Position numbers and translations under genes: made by a program. The notes beneath the pieces are model-generated. The model was given only the letters and a program-made list of their open reading frames with translations, had not been told where the DNA came from and made no database searches. A stretch of 64,000 bases of DNA from Pseudolabrys sp. (GTDB taxonomy: Bacteria > Pseudomonadota > Alphaproteobacteria > Rhizobiales > Xanthobacteraceae): the NCBI GenBank assembly GCA_022841665.1, contig JALHRB010000009.1, forward strand, positions 37,635 to 101,634. Direction: 5' to 3'. Numbering within the stretch: position 1 is the first letter of the stretch; each line of letters opens with the position of its first letter. Of this stretch, positions 56,038 through 64,000 are shown one piece after another.

Positions 56038-57045
56038 TCACCGCGGCGGCGGCAGCGGCTCGCCGAGCGCCCGTCGCCAGAGCCAGCTGAGCCCCGCGCC
56101 GAGCGGAGGCCTTTCGCTGATCCTGGCCGGTGGTATCGGCGCGAATTGCGGGCTCTGCCGCTGCGCCACCACGAAATTGAAGGTGTACCGAGGTTCCTGA
56201 CCCATGCGCAGGTCGGTGATAACGGCGCGGCCGTCGCGCTCGCTCATCTTGAAGAAGCCGCGGCTGAACCAGGCGACGCGGTCGACAGGCCAGTTGCCGC
56301 GCAGCGTCCTGTATAGCTCTTCCCCGCGCGGAAAGACGTCGAATGCAATGGTGCGCTCGCGATCAAGCACCGAGTGAAAGCCCTCAAGATAGCCCTGCGG
56401 CGTCATCGCCACCACGCGCCACAGCACGGTGTTGAACGCCGTCGGCGTTACCAGCAGGCGCTCGACCTGATGACCTTGCACGCGCAACGACTCTTCCGCG
56501 ACGCCTTTCACATGATGCTGCGCGACGACGCTCCAGCCGAGATAGGCCGTGCTGACGATCAGGCCAGCCGCGTTCCAGCGCCAGCCGCGCATATCGCGCA
56601 AAGCGAGCGCAACGGCGATGCCGATCAGCAGCGGCAGCGTATAGAGCGGGTCGATGATGAACATGCTGCCGACCCCGAAGGGCGTATCGGTAAATGGCAG
56701 GCCGAGTTGCGTGCCGTACACCGTCATCCCGTCGAGCAAGGCATGCGTGACGAGCGCGAGCCATACCGTCAGCCACCAGCGCCCGAACTGGTGCATCTCG
56801 CGCAGGCCTTTGGCCGCCACGAATGCGATCGGCAGCGACGCCAGCGTCTGCCAGAACAGCGCGTGGGTGTTGGCGCGGTGATAGGTCATGTTGCTGACCG
56901 GATCGCCGTGGTTATAGAAGGAGTCGAGATCGGGGAACGTGGCGACCAGCGCGCCGACCGCCGCGGCTTTCCACGGCCGGGTGCGCCGTCCCATGACGGC
57001 AAGGCCGACGGCGGCGCCGAGCGCGGCTTGTGACAATGAATCCAT
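56038..57045 (-). CDS. Membrane-bound metal-dependent hydrolase (YdjM-like)
   Basis: This 335-residue protein matches the YdjM/DUF457 family in its first half: MDSLSQAALGAAVG, TFPDLDSFYNHGDP, YHRANTHALFW and VTHALLDGMTVYGTQL. These provide conserved His/Asp residues in and between about five helices. The second half is a soluble domain. Function unclear; the family has putative metal-dependent hydrolase activity. Confidence 0.85.
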   Translation of the reverse strand: MDSLSQAALGAAVGLAVMGRRTRPWKAAAVGALVATFPDLDSFYNHGDPVSNMTYHRANTHALFWQTLASLPIAFVAAKGLREMHQFGRWWLTVWLALVTHALLDGMTVYGTQLGLPFTDTPFGVGSMFIIDPLYTLPLLIGIAVALALRDMRGWRWNAAGLIVSTAYLGWSVVAQHHVKGVAEESLRVQGHQVERLLVTPTAFNTVLWRVVAMTPQGYLEGFHSVLDRERTIAFDVFPRGEELYRTLRGNWPVDRVAWFSRGFFKMSERDGRAVITDLRMGQEPRYTFNFVVAQRQSPQFAPIPPARISERPPLGAGLSWLWRRALGEPLPPPR

Positions 57046-57164
57046 GAACCGAGTTTAGCCCTTCAGGTGAACGTTCTCATGACCGGTGAACGCCAATTCC
57101 GGCGCCGGAAAGGCAGACGCGGGCGCCGGACGCCGTTCAATCGTCCAGGCAACGGGTCCTGAGG

Positions 57165-57902
57165 CTAGGCCTTCACTTCGCCGGCGCCGAGATAGGCCCG
57201 CTGCACAGCCGGATCGGTCTTGAGCGCCTCGGCCGTGCCGCTGCCGACGATGCGACCGTTGGCGATGATGTAGCCGCGGTCGGCAATGGCCAGGCTCTGG
57301 CGCGCGTTCTGCTCGACCAGCAGGATGCCCAGCCCGCTCTGCCTGATGCGCGCCAGGATGTGGAACAGCTCGCCGCACATGATCGGCGACAGGCCGAGCG
57401 AGGGCTCGTCGAGCAGCAGCACGTCGGGCGCCGACATCAGCGCGCGCCCGATCGCCACCATCTGCTGCTCGCCGCCGCTCATGGTGCGCACGGTCTGTTT
57501 CAATCGCTCCTGCAGGCGCGGGAACAGGCCGAGCACCATGTCGAGATTGGCGGCCTCGTTGGCGCGGGCGCGCGGCGGATAGGCGCCGAGCAGCAGGTTC
57601 TCGCGCACCGTCAGTTCGCCGAAGATGCCGCGGCCTTCCGGCACCAGCGCGATGCCGGCCTCGACGATGGCGTGCGCGGGCATGCCCGACAGTTCGCGGA
57701 CCGCCGAATCCTTCCCTGAAATGGCGATGCGCGCGCCCGGCTCGGCGTGCACGACGCCCGCCACCGCGTTCAGCAGCGTGGTCTTGCCGGCGCCGTTGGC
57801 GCCGAGGATGACGACGATCTCGCCGCGCTCGACGTTGAGCGACACGCCGTCGAGCGCGCGGTGCTTGCCGTAGAAGGCAGAAATGCCGGAGACCTCAAGC
57901 AT
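57165..57902 (-). CDS. livF: Branched-chain amino acid type ABC transporter ATPase LivF
   Basis: This 245-residue ATPase powers the importer. Motifs are GANGAGKTTLLNAVAG (Walker A), TMSGGEQQMVAIGRALM (signature) and LLLDEPSLGLSP (Walker B). Its ATG overlaps the end of the livM-livG fusion by 8 bp, so translation is coupled. It closes the livK-H-MG-F cluster. Confidence 0.93.
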   Translation of the reverse strand: MLEVSGISAFYGKHRALDGVSLNVERGEIVVILGANGAGKTTLLNAVAGVVHAEPGARIAISGKDSAVRELSGMPAHAIVEAGIALVPEGRGIFGELTVRENLLLGAYPPRARANEAANLDMVLGLFPRLQERLKQTVRTMSGGEQQMVAIGRALMSAPDVLLLDEPSLGLSPIMCGELFHILARIRQSGLGILLVEQNARQSLAIADRGYIIANGRIVGSGTAEALKTDPAVQRAYLGAGEVKA

Positions 57903-59628
57903 CGGCGTCTCCCAGATAGGCGCGGATGACTTCAGGATCGGCCAGCACCGCGGCCGGCGGGCCTTCCGCGATCTTGCGGCCGGTGTTCATCACCACGCAG
58001 CGGTCGCAGAGCGAGCGGATGGCGTCCATCACATGCTCGACGATGATGATGGTCAGGCCCTCCTGCCGCAGCATCTTCACCAGCGCGATGCCGTCCTGCA
58101 GCTCGGACGGGTTGAGGCCCGCGAGCCATTCGTCGAGCAGCAGCACGTGCGGGTCGAGCGCCAACGCGCGCGCGAGCTCGAGGCGCTTCTGGTCGATGTA
58201 AGTGAGCTGCCCGGCCGGCATGCCCTCGCGCCCGGCCAGCCCGACGCGGGCGATCAGCGCGCGCGCCTTCTCATCGGCCGGCTCGCCCCAGAGCGGCGGT
58301 GCGTGGAAGGCGAGCCCCGCGATGACGTTTTCCAGGCAGGTCGAGGCTGGCAGCACGCGCACCAGCTGGAACGTGCGTGCCACGCCGCGCTGCGCGATGC
58401 GGTGCGGCGGCAACGCCTCGATCGCCTTGCCGTCCAGGCGGATGTCGCCGGCGTCGGCCGGGATGGCGCCTGAGATGAGGTTGAGCGCGGTGGTCTTGCC
58501 CGAGCCGTTCGGCCCGATCAGGCCGAGGATTTCGCCGCGGTTGAGCGTGAAGCTGACGCCGTCCACCGCCTTCAGGCCGCCGAACGACTTGCGCGCGTCG
58601 ATGAGCTCGAGCACCGGCGCGTCCGTCGCCGGCTCGTGCGCCGCCGCGCGCGACCAGACCGGGCCGGTGACGCGCTCGGCAAAGGCCGACATGCCGGTTT
58701 CGAGCGAGGCGCGCCGCAAGGCAGCGACTTTCGATTCCAGCAGGCCGATCACGCCGTGCGGCAGGCCATAGACGATGAAGACGAAAACCAGGCCTAGGAT
58801 GACGCTGAAATAGGTCGGGAAATAAGCGCCCAGCACGTCGAACAGCAGCACCAGCGGCACCGCCCCGAGCAGCGGCCCGAACAGGCTGCCGGCGCCGCCG
58901 AACAGCGCCATGATCACCACCTCGAAGGAGATCACCGGATTGAAGGCGATCGCCGGATCGAGATAGGTCCAGCGCGGCGCCATCACCGCGCCGGTCACCG
59001 TCATGAAGCCGGCGCTGACCGCAAACAGCGCGAGCTTGGCGCGCGTGGTGTCGATGCCGACGTGGCGCGCCACCACCTCGTCCTGCCCGATCACGCGCAC
59101 CGCGAGCCCCAGCCGCGAGCGGCGGATCAGCCAGCCGGCGCCGAGCGCCATCGCCAGCAGGATCATCAGCCGCCAATAGATGCCCTCGGTGGTCGTGTCG
59201 GCGAAGATGTAGCGGCCGACCGAGCCGTGAATGTTCACCTCGTACCAGGTGACGACCTGGCGGATCAGCTCGGCCAGCCCGAAGCTGAAGATGACGAAAT
59301 ACATGCCCGACAGCCGCAGCGTCGACAGGCCGACGATCAGGGCGACGACGATGCCGACGACCGCCGACGCCGCCAGCACCACCGGCCAGGGCAGCAGCTC
59401 GGTCAAAACCGCGGTGGTATAGGCGCCGATGCCGAAGAAGGCGGCGGTGGCGAGCGAAACCAGGTTGGTCGGCCCGGAGAACAGCGCCCAGGCCGTCGCC
59501 AGCACGCTGAAATAGAGCAGGCTGATGCCGAGCGCGAGGTGATAGCCGCTGCCGACGAGCGGCAACGCAGCCGCCGCGGCGACGGCGACCAGCACCGCGC
59601 CGGCAAGTCCGATCGAACGGGGGCTCAA
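57895..59628 (-). CDS. Fused permease-ATPase LivM-LivG of a branched-chain amino acid type ABC importer
   Basis: This 577-residue protein joins a LivM-type membrane domain (residues about 1-300; SGMYFVIFSFGLAELIRQVV, MALFGGAGSLFGPLLGA) to a LivG-type ATPase (about 325-577; GPNGSGKTTALNLISGA, VARTFQLVRVLP). The signature region reads QLTYIDQKRLELARALA and Walker B ends DEWLAGLNPSE, both off the usual LSGG and DEP forms. The probable start is TTG overlapping the livH stop (TTGA). The substrate may be a branched-chain amino acid, an amide or another small compound. Confidence 0.9.
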   Translation of the reverse strand: MSPRSIGLAGAVLVAVAAAAALPLVGSGYHLALGISLLYFSVLATAWALFSGPTNLVSLATAAFFGIGAYTTAVLTELLPWPVVLAASAVVGIVVALIVGLSTLRLSGMYFVIFSFGLAELIRQVVTWYEVNIHGSVGRYIFADTTTEGIYWRLMILLAMALGAGWLIRRSRLGLAVRVIGQDEVVARHVGIDTTRAKLALFAVSAGFMTVTGAVMAPRWTYLDPAIAFNPVISFEVVIMALFGGAGSLFGPLLGAVPLVLLFDVLGAYFPTYFSVILGLVFVFIVYGLPHGVIGLLESKVAALRRASLETGMSAFAERVTGPVWSRAAAHEPATDAPVLELIDARKSFGGLKAVDGVSFTLNRGEILGLIGPNGSGKTTALNLISGAIPADAGDIRLDGKAIEALPPHRIAQRGVARTFQLVRVLPASTCLENVIAGLAFHAPPLWGEPADEKARALIARVGLAGREGMPAGQLTYIDQKRLELARALALDPHVLLLDEWLAGLNPSELQDGIALVKMLRQEGLTIIIVEHVMDAIRSLCDRCVVMNTGRKIAEGPPAAVLADPEVIRAYLGDADA

Positions 59629-60503
59629 CGCGCGGGCCTCCCGAACAGCCCGGTCGGCCGCCACAGCAGCACGCCGAGGAACAACGCGTAGGTCACCGCG
59701 ATGGTAAGGCCGGGATCGACCAGGCGCGCCACCGCCGTCTCCGAGATGCCGAGCAGCACGCCGGCGATCAGCGCGCCCAGCATGTTGCCGATGCCGCCCA
59801 TGATGACGACGATCAGCGCCTTCATGGTGAAGACGACGCCCATGGCCGCGCTGAAGGTGAGGAACATGCTGATGAGCACGCCGCCCGCGCCGACGATGGC
59901 GCCCCCGGTCGCAAAGGCGAGCGCGGAGGCGGCGCGGATATCGATGCCGGTGAGCTGCGCCGCGGCCGGGTTGACCGCGACTGCGCGCAAGGCGGTGCCG
60001 TAGCGCGTGCGCGTGAGGAAGAGATAGAGCACGCCGCCGATGATCAGCGCGAAAACCAGCGCCAGGATGCGGTTGAGCGCGAGCGTGGTGCCGAGGATGT
60101 AGACCGGCACCGAAAGGTAAGAATAGCTCTGCAGGCTGCCGCCGAAGGTCACCAGCATGACGCCCTGGATGACGAACAGCACGCCGAAGGTGCCGAGGAT
60201 CGAGTCGACTTCGAGCATGCCCTGGTTCTTGGCGCGCCGCACGAGCGGCATCAGCACGACCTGATAGAGCAGCCAGTTGGAGACGAAAGCCGCCGGCACC
60301 ACCACGATCATGCCGAGGATCGGATTGACCGCCATGCCGGTATAGAGAAACAGCGCGCCGAAGGCGGCGGCGATCAGGAATTCGCCGTAGGACAGATTGA
60401 TGATGCGCGCGATGCCGTACTGGAGCGTCAGCCCCAGCGCGATCAGCGCATACATGCCCCCGAGCACCAGCCCGGAGAGAAGGATGTCGAGCGTGAGGGT
60501 CAT
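59625..60503 (-). CDS. livH: Branched-chain amino acid type ABC transporter permease LivH
   Basis: This 292-residue inner-membrane protein has eight or so helices and the LivH landmarks ILLSGLVLGGMYALIALGLTLQYGIARIINLSYGEFL at the start and NMLGALIAGVLLGISE near the end. ATG at 60503 is preferred over a TTG upstream. Its stop overlaps the start of the fused livMG gene. A large nested repeat separates it from livK. Confidence 0.93.
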   Translation of the reverse strand: MTLTLDILLSGLVLGGMYALIALGLTLQYGIARIINLSYGEFLIAAAFGALFLYTGMAVNPILGMIVVVPAAFVSNWLLYQVVLMPLVRRAKNQGMLEVDSILGTFGVLFVIQGVMLVTFGGSLQSYSYLSVPVYILGTTLALNRILALVFALIIGGVLYLFLTRTRYGTALRAVAVNPAAAQLTGIDIRAASALAFATGGAIVGAGGVLISMFLTFSAAMGVVFTMKALIVVIMGGIGNMLGALIAGVLLGISETAVARLVDPGLTIAVTYALFLGVLLWRPTGLFGRPAR

Positions 60504-60529
60504 TGGAAGCACGAGCCACAAAAACGGAC

Positions 60530-60710
60530 TTCACCTCTCCCATAGGGAGGGGTCGGCGAGCGTAGCGAGCCGGGTGAGGGGTTACAAATATTGAGAGTCG
60601 TGAGCCCCCTCACCCTAACCCTCTCCCCAGTCGAAGTCGGATATATCCGACTTCGACCGCATTAATTGCCCGAACTCGGGCAAGCCCGAGTTCGGTGGGG
60701 AGAGGGAATA
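60530..60710. repeat. Dispersed palindromic repeat (family E) with nested insert, between livK and livH
   Basis: The left half is CACCTCTCCC ... GGCGAGCGTAGCGAGCC ... GGTGAGGGG. The right half is CCCCTCACCCTAACCCTCTCCCC ... GGGGAGAGGGA, a type of repeat I know from many proteobacterial genomes. The right-hand hairpin loop is filled by the double-hairpin element at 60630-60695. Confidence 0.88.
60630..60695. repeat. Nested double-hairpin element, copy 2 (inverted)
   Basis: One hairpin (60630-60657) has core AAGTCGG/CCGACTT around ATATAT. The other (60670-60695) is 26 bp with core CTCGGG/CCCGAG around CAAG. The 12-bp link is AT-rich. On the reverse strand, the order of hairpins is the same as at 20501-20566. 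Confidence 0.85.
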
Positions 60711-60748
60711 GGCTGAGTTCGCGATAAGCTCGGAACTCTACGATCCGC

Positions 60749-61948
60749 TTACTGCCACGCCGGCTTGGCGATCACCGGCTTGGCGCCGGCCTTGTTCAGC
60801 GGCGCCACGCCGAAGAAGTCGTTGCCTTGCCACTGGCCGACCGCCCAGATGTTCTTGTTCTGACCGTCCACCAGCTTGACCTTGCCGATGATGGTGTCGA
60901 ACGAGCCGGTGTTGATCTCCTTGATCACCGCGGCGCGGTCGATCTTGCCGACACGTTCGATCGCCTGCTGAAGCACCTGCAAGCTGGCATAGGTGATCGG
61001 GCTCGCCCAACGGTCGGGCTCGCGGCCGATGACTTCCTTGTGGTGCTGGATGTACCACTTGATGCCCGGCAGCGCGGCGTCCGAGCCGCCGATGCCCATG
61101 ACGCCCTCGGCGTTCGCCTGGAACTTGCCTTTGTAGCCGGGGAAGGCGGTGCCGACGCCGACGAAGAACACTTTCGGATTGAAGCCGATCACCTTGGCGG
61201 TGTCGGTGAGCGCGAAGGTGTCCGGCGGATAGCTGAAGGCAAGCAGCACGTCCGGATTGGCCGCCTGCGCGTCCTTCAGCACCGGCTGCAGATCCTGCGA
61301 GCCGAACGGATAGGACTTGTCGTAGACGATCTCGAAGCCGGCCTTCTTCAGGCCTTCGCGCGCGGCGGTGGACTGCTCGATGCCGAACTGGTCGGCAACC
61401 GCGACCATGGCGACCTTCTTGCCGATCTTGCCGTCCTTGTTCATCTTGGCGAAGGTTTCGACGATGCCGTCGACGATCTCCGACGGCAGGCCGAGCCAGA
61501 AGGTCAGGTTCGGCCAGCGCTTGGTGAACTCGGTCGCCTTGTTGGTATTGGCGGTAACGGCGAGTTGCGGATAGCCGAGCTTGTTGAAGATCGGCGCGGC
61601 GGCGAGATTCATGCCGGTCGACCACGGCGGCAGGATGAAGTCGACCTTGTCCTGCGTCGCCAGGCGCTCGACCGCCTTGATCATCTCTTCCGAATTGCTG
61701 CGGTCATCGTATTCGATGACTTCGATCTTCATCTTCTTGTTGCCGACCTTGATGCCGCCGGCATCGTTCACGTCCTTCACCCACACCTGATAGTTCGGCA
61801 GCGTGGTGACGGCGGCGCCGGCCGCGAACGGCCCGGTCTTGGAAATCGCCCACCCGATCTTGATCGTATCCTGGGCCTGCGCGCCTGCGCACAACGCCCC
61901 CATGGCGGCCGCCGCCAATGCCAACGCGGCCAAACTACGCTTGCTCAT
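60749..61948 (-). CDS. livK: ABC transporter substrate-binding protein, LivK/amide-binding type
   Basis: This 399-residue periplasmic protein has a signal peptide (LAALALAAAAMGALCAGAQAQ), then KIGWAISKTGPFAAGAAVTTLPNYQVWVKDVNDAGGI and YDDRSNSEEMIKAVERL, typical of the branched-chain amino acid receptor family. The ligand is unknown; this branch also includes amide and urea receptors. AAGGAGGG lies 7 bp before the ATG. It heads the liv cluster. Confidence 0.92.
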   Translation of the reverse strand: MSKRSLAALALAAAAMGALCAGAQAQDTIKIGWAISKTGPFAAGAAVTTLPNYQVWVKDVNDAGGIKVGNKKMKIEVIEYDDRSNSEEMIKAVERLATQDKVDFILPPWSTGMNLAAAPIFNKLGYPQLAVTANTNKATEFTKRWPNLTFWLGLPSEIVDGIVETFAKMNKDGKIGKKVAMVAVADQFGIEQSTAAREGLKKAGFEIVYDKSYPFGSQDLQPVLKDAQAANPDVLLAFSYPPDTFALTDTAKVIGFNPKVFFVGVGTAFPGYKGKFQANAEGVMGIGGSDAALPGIKWYIQHHKEVIGREPDRWASPITYASLQVLQQAIERVGKIDRAAVIKEINTGSFDTIIGKVKLVDGQNKNIWAVGQWQGNDFFGVAPLNKAGAKPVIAKPAWQ

Positions 61949-62170
61949 TCCATCGCCCTCCTTGGTTTACACGACCGGCTATGCACCGGATTTTTCTGAT
62001 CCACCGGCGTGAGCCGTTGGGAGCCCTACTATCTCCCCCGATTGCACACCGGGACGAGCCACGCTTTACGCGCGCTCCTGAGCGCCTCTGCAAGAAACCG
62101 TTCTAACGGCTTGTCGACGGTCCGCCAATATAAACAAGTTTTTGCTCTGCCGTGCAGCTATCCTTGCCGA

Positions 62171-63460
62171 ATGAATCGCTCCCTGCGCTCTTTTCTCGCA
62201 GACCTGTTCGACCGCGCGGTGGGCGCCGCCCACCCCGCCGGCTGCCTGCCGCCGCTGCTGCCCGAGCCGCCCGCCGGGCGCATCATTTTGCTGGCCGCCG
62301 GCAAGGCCGCCGGCGCCATGGCCGAGGCCGCAGAGGCCTTTTATCTCAAAGAGTTAAGACTGCCCGCGGAGCGCCTCTGCGGGTTGGCGGTGGCCCGCCA
62401 TGGCTATGGCCGGCCGCTCCGCCAGGTGACCATGATCGAGGCCGGCCATCCGATCCCGGACGCCGCCGGCCTGGAGGCGGCCGGCCGGGCGCTCGCGCTG
62501 GCCGATGGTGGGGGCCCCAACGATCTCGTGCTGGTGCTGATGTCGGGCGGCGCCTCCGCCAACTGGATCGCGCCCGCGCCCGGCGTCTCGTTTGAAGACA
62601 AACAATCCGTCACGCGCGCGCTGCTGCGCTCGGGCGCGGCCATCGGCGAGATCAACACCGTGCGCAAGCATCTCTCGCGCATCAAAGGCGGACGGCTCGC
62701 ACGCCACGCCCATCCGGCCCACCTCGTCACGCTCGCGATCTCCGACGTGCCGGGCGACGACCCCGCGGTGATCGGCTCGGGACCGACGGTGCCGGATCCC
62801 TCGACGCTCGCCCAGGCGCGCGCCATCGTTGCGAAGTACCGGCTCGACCTTCCGCCAAGCGTCACGCGCGCGCTGGACGATCCGGCCAATGAGTCGCCGA
62901 AGCCGGGTGACGCGATCTTTTCCGGCACGCGCTTCGCGCTCGCCGCGCGGCCGGCGGATTCGCTCGCCGCCGCGGAGGCGGCCGTGCGCGCCGCCGGCTA
63001 CGAATGCATTTCACTGGGCGCCGACGTCGAAGGCGAAGCGCGCGACGTGGCGGCATCCCATGCGCGGCTTGCGCGCGACCTGCGCGCGCAGGGCAAACGC
63101 GCGGTGATCCTGTCCGGCGGCGAGCTGACGGTGACGATCCGCGGCCGCGGCCGCGGCGGACCGAACCAGGAATACGCCTTGGCCCTGGCGATCGCGCTCG
63201 CCGACATGCCAGGGGTTGCGGCGATCGCCGCCGACACCGACGGCACCGACGGCGGCGCCGGCAGCGCCGCCGACCCCGCCGGCGCCATCGTCGATGGCGG
63301 CACCGCGGCGCGGGCGAAAGGCCTGGGCCTCGATCCCGCCGCCTTTCTCGCCGACAATGATTCCACCGGCTTTTTCGAGGCGCTCGGCGATCTCGTCAGC
63401 CCGGGCCCGACCTTCACCAACGTGAACGACTTCCGCGCCATCGTCGTTGACAGCCCCTGA
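62171..63460 (+). CDS. gckA: Glycerate 2-kinase (GckA/MOFRL family)
   Basis: This 429-residue enzyme phosphorylates glycerate in the serine or glyoxylate pathways. It shows LLAAGKAAGAMAEAAEAFY, LMSGGASANWIAPAPGV, NTVRKHLSRIKGGRLA, AISDVPGDDPAVIGSGPTVPD and the MOFRL segment AADTDGTDGGAGSAADPAGA. The start at 62171 (MNRSLRSFL) gives the family length. Divergent from livK. Confidence 0.92.
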   Translation: MNRSLRSFLADLFDRAVGAAHPAGCLPPLLPEPPAGRIILLAAGKAAGAMAEAAEAFYLKELRLPAERLCGLAVARHGYGRPLRQVTMIEAGHPIPDAAGLEAAGRALALADGGGPNDLVLVLMSGGASANWIAPAPGVSFEDKQSVTRALLRSGAAIGEINTVRKHLSRIKGGRLARHAHPAHLVTLAISDVPGDDPAVIGSGPTVPDPSTLAQARAIVAKYRLDLPPSVTRALDDPANESPKPGDAIFSGTRFALAARPADSLAAAEAAVRAAGYECISLGADVEGEARDVAASHARLARDLRAQGKRAVILSGGELTVTIRGRGRGGPNQEYALALAIALADMPGVAAIAADTDGTDGGAGSAADPAGAIVDGGTAARAKGLGLDPAAFLADNDSTGFFEALGDLVSPGPTFTNVNDFRAIVVDSP

Positions 63461-63501
63461 CCGGAACGCGAAAACCGCATCCCGTCGCAACCAGCCGGAC
63501 G

Positions 63502-64000
63502 ATGACCGGATTGCCTGCCCTCCCCGCCAGCCGCTGCGCGCTTTTCGCTCTCGCGAGCGCGGCCGCGCTATTGCTCTCGGCGCAAGCCGCGCAAGCCGAC
63601 TTCCGGCTGTGCAACAACACCGGTGCGCGCGTCGGCGTCGCCCTCGGCTACAAGGATGCCGAGGGCTGGACCACGGAAGGCTGGTGGAATATCTCGGCGC
63701 GCTCGTGCGAAACGCTGCTGCGCGGCGCCCTGGTGGCACGATACTATTACATTTACGCTGTAGACTATGACCGCGGCGGCGAGTGGTCCGGCCAGGCCTA
63801 CATGTGTTCACGCGAGAAGGAGTTCACCATTCGCGGCACCGAAAACTGTCTGGCGCGCGGCTATGACCGCACCGGATTCTTCGAAGTCGACACCGGCGAG
63901 CAGCGCTCCTGGACGGTGCAATTGACCGACAGCGCCGAGCAGGGCGCCGACCGGCTGAGCCCCCCACGCTCGCCGCTCGGCGTGCCGCAGGCGCCCGGCC
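63502..64000 (+). CDS. DUF1036 domain-containing secreted protein, partial
   Basis: The open frame starts at 63502 and runs off the window end with 166 codons and no stop. A signal peptide (ALFALASAAALLLSAQAAQA) precedes a DUF1036 domain: DFRLCNNTGARVGVALGYKD, WTTEGWWNISARSCETLL, YYYIYAVDYDRGGEW. The C-terminal part begins a Pro-rich tail. Function unknown; the domain is common in Rhizobiales. Confidence 0.88.
   Translation, partial: MTGLPALPASRCALFALASAAALLLSAQAAQADFRLCNNTGARVGVALGYKDAEGWTTEGWWNISARSCETLLRGALVARYYYIYAVDYDRGGEWSGQAYMCSREKEFTIRGTENCLARGYDRTGFFEVDTGEQRSWTVQLTDSAEQGADRLSPPRSPLGVPQAPG

Overview
The window is GC-rich DNA from an alphaproteobacterium, most likely Hyphomicrobiales in the Bradyrhizobium/Pseudolabrys neighbourhood. 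The evidence is a set of genes largely restricted to Alphaproteobacteria: rcdA (DUF1465), trcR (DUF1013), gapR (DUF2312), DUF1192, DUF1244, a pair of DUF465 proteins, the small aa3 oxidase subunit IV and split pntA genes. A zinc-independent type bL31, a type II homoserine kinase and Bug-type solute receptors fit too. The species assignment is inference. The window reads as ordinary chromosome: no rRNA, tRNA, prophage, transposase or CRISPR array was seen.

Layout. 1-5 kb: a MotA/MotB-like proton-channel pair, DUF4031 and a GNAT gene, facing an ABC exporter. 5-7 kb: rpmE, rcdA, a candidate small RNA and DUF1192. 7-13.9 kb: quinone oxidoreductase, a large membrane GGDEF/EAL protein, a cysteine-rich secreted protein, YqgE, a DsbD-alpha-like protein and a peroxiredoxin. 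13.9-17.4 kb: ispH-thrB-rnhA (minus strand) and trcR. 17.5-24 kb: an MBL protein, prpE, a TauE-type permease, an acyl-CoA synthetase and a crotonase. 24-28.2 kb: an islet of small envelope proteins and two tandem Bug receptors. 28.2-32.6 kb: divergent DUF465 genes, purE-purK, an alpha/beta hydrolase, an Asp/Asn hydroxylase-like protein and rpsU. 32.6-39.6 kb: an MBL enzyme, an AhpD-like protein, a hydrolase plus DUF3574, an HWE histidine kinase, a degenerate REC-EAL protein and DUF2189. 39.7-43 kb: the proton-translocating transhydrogenase operon. 43-48 kb: an ABC1 kinase, a Doc-type toxin-antitoxin pair, pepF and an XRE regulator with an unknown partner. 48-57 kb: terC, a sigma54 activator, an L,D-transpeptidase, a DUF882 peptidase-like protein, gapR, DUF1244 and a membrane hydrolase. 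57-62 kb: a branched-chain amino-acid type ABC importer (livK-H-MG-F) with a fused permease-ATPase. 62-64 kb: glycerate 2-kinase and a DUF1036 gene running off the edge.

The most unusual content lies in the dispersed palindromes. At least a dozen repeat copies sit between genes, inside operons (liv, pnt) and, in one case, in frame inside a GNAT gene. Two copies carry in a hairpin loop the same secondary insert: two short hairpins with cores CTCGGG/CCCGAG and AAGTCGG/CCGACTT about 10 bp apart, in opposite orientation at 20.5 kb and 60.6 kb. A third copy carries a different nested palindrome. This looks like small elements that use the loops of older palindromes as landing sites. Other items worth a look are a minus-strand small RNA candidate at 6.3-6.45 kb with an exposed CCUCCC, an upstream ORF overlapping rpsU, and a toxin-antitoxin promoter overlapped by three GTATAA half-sites.
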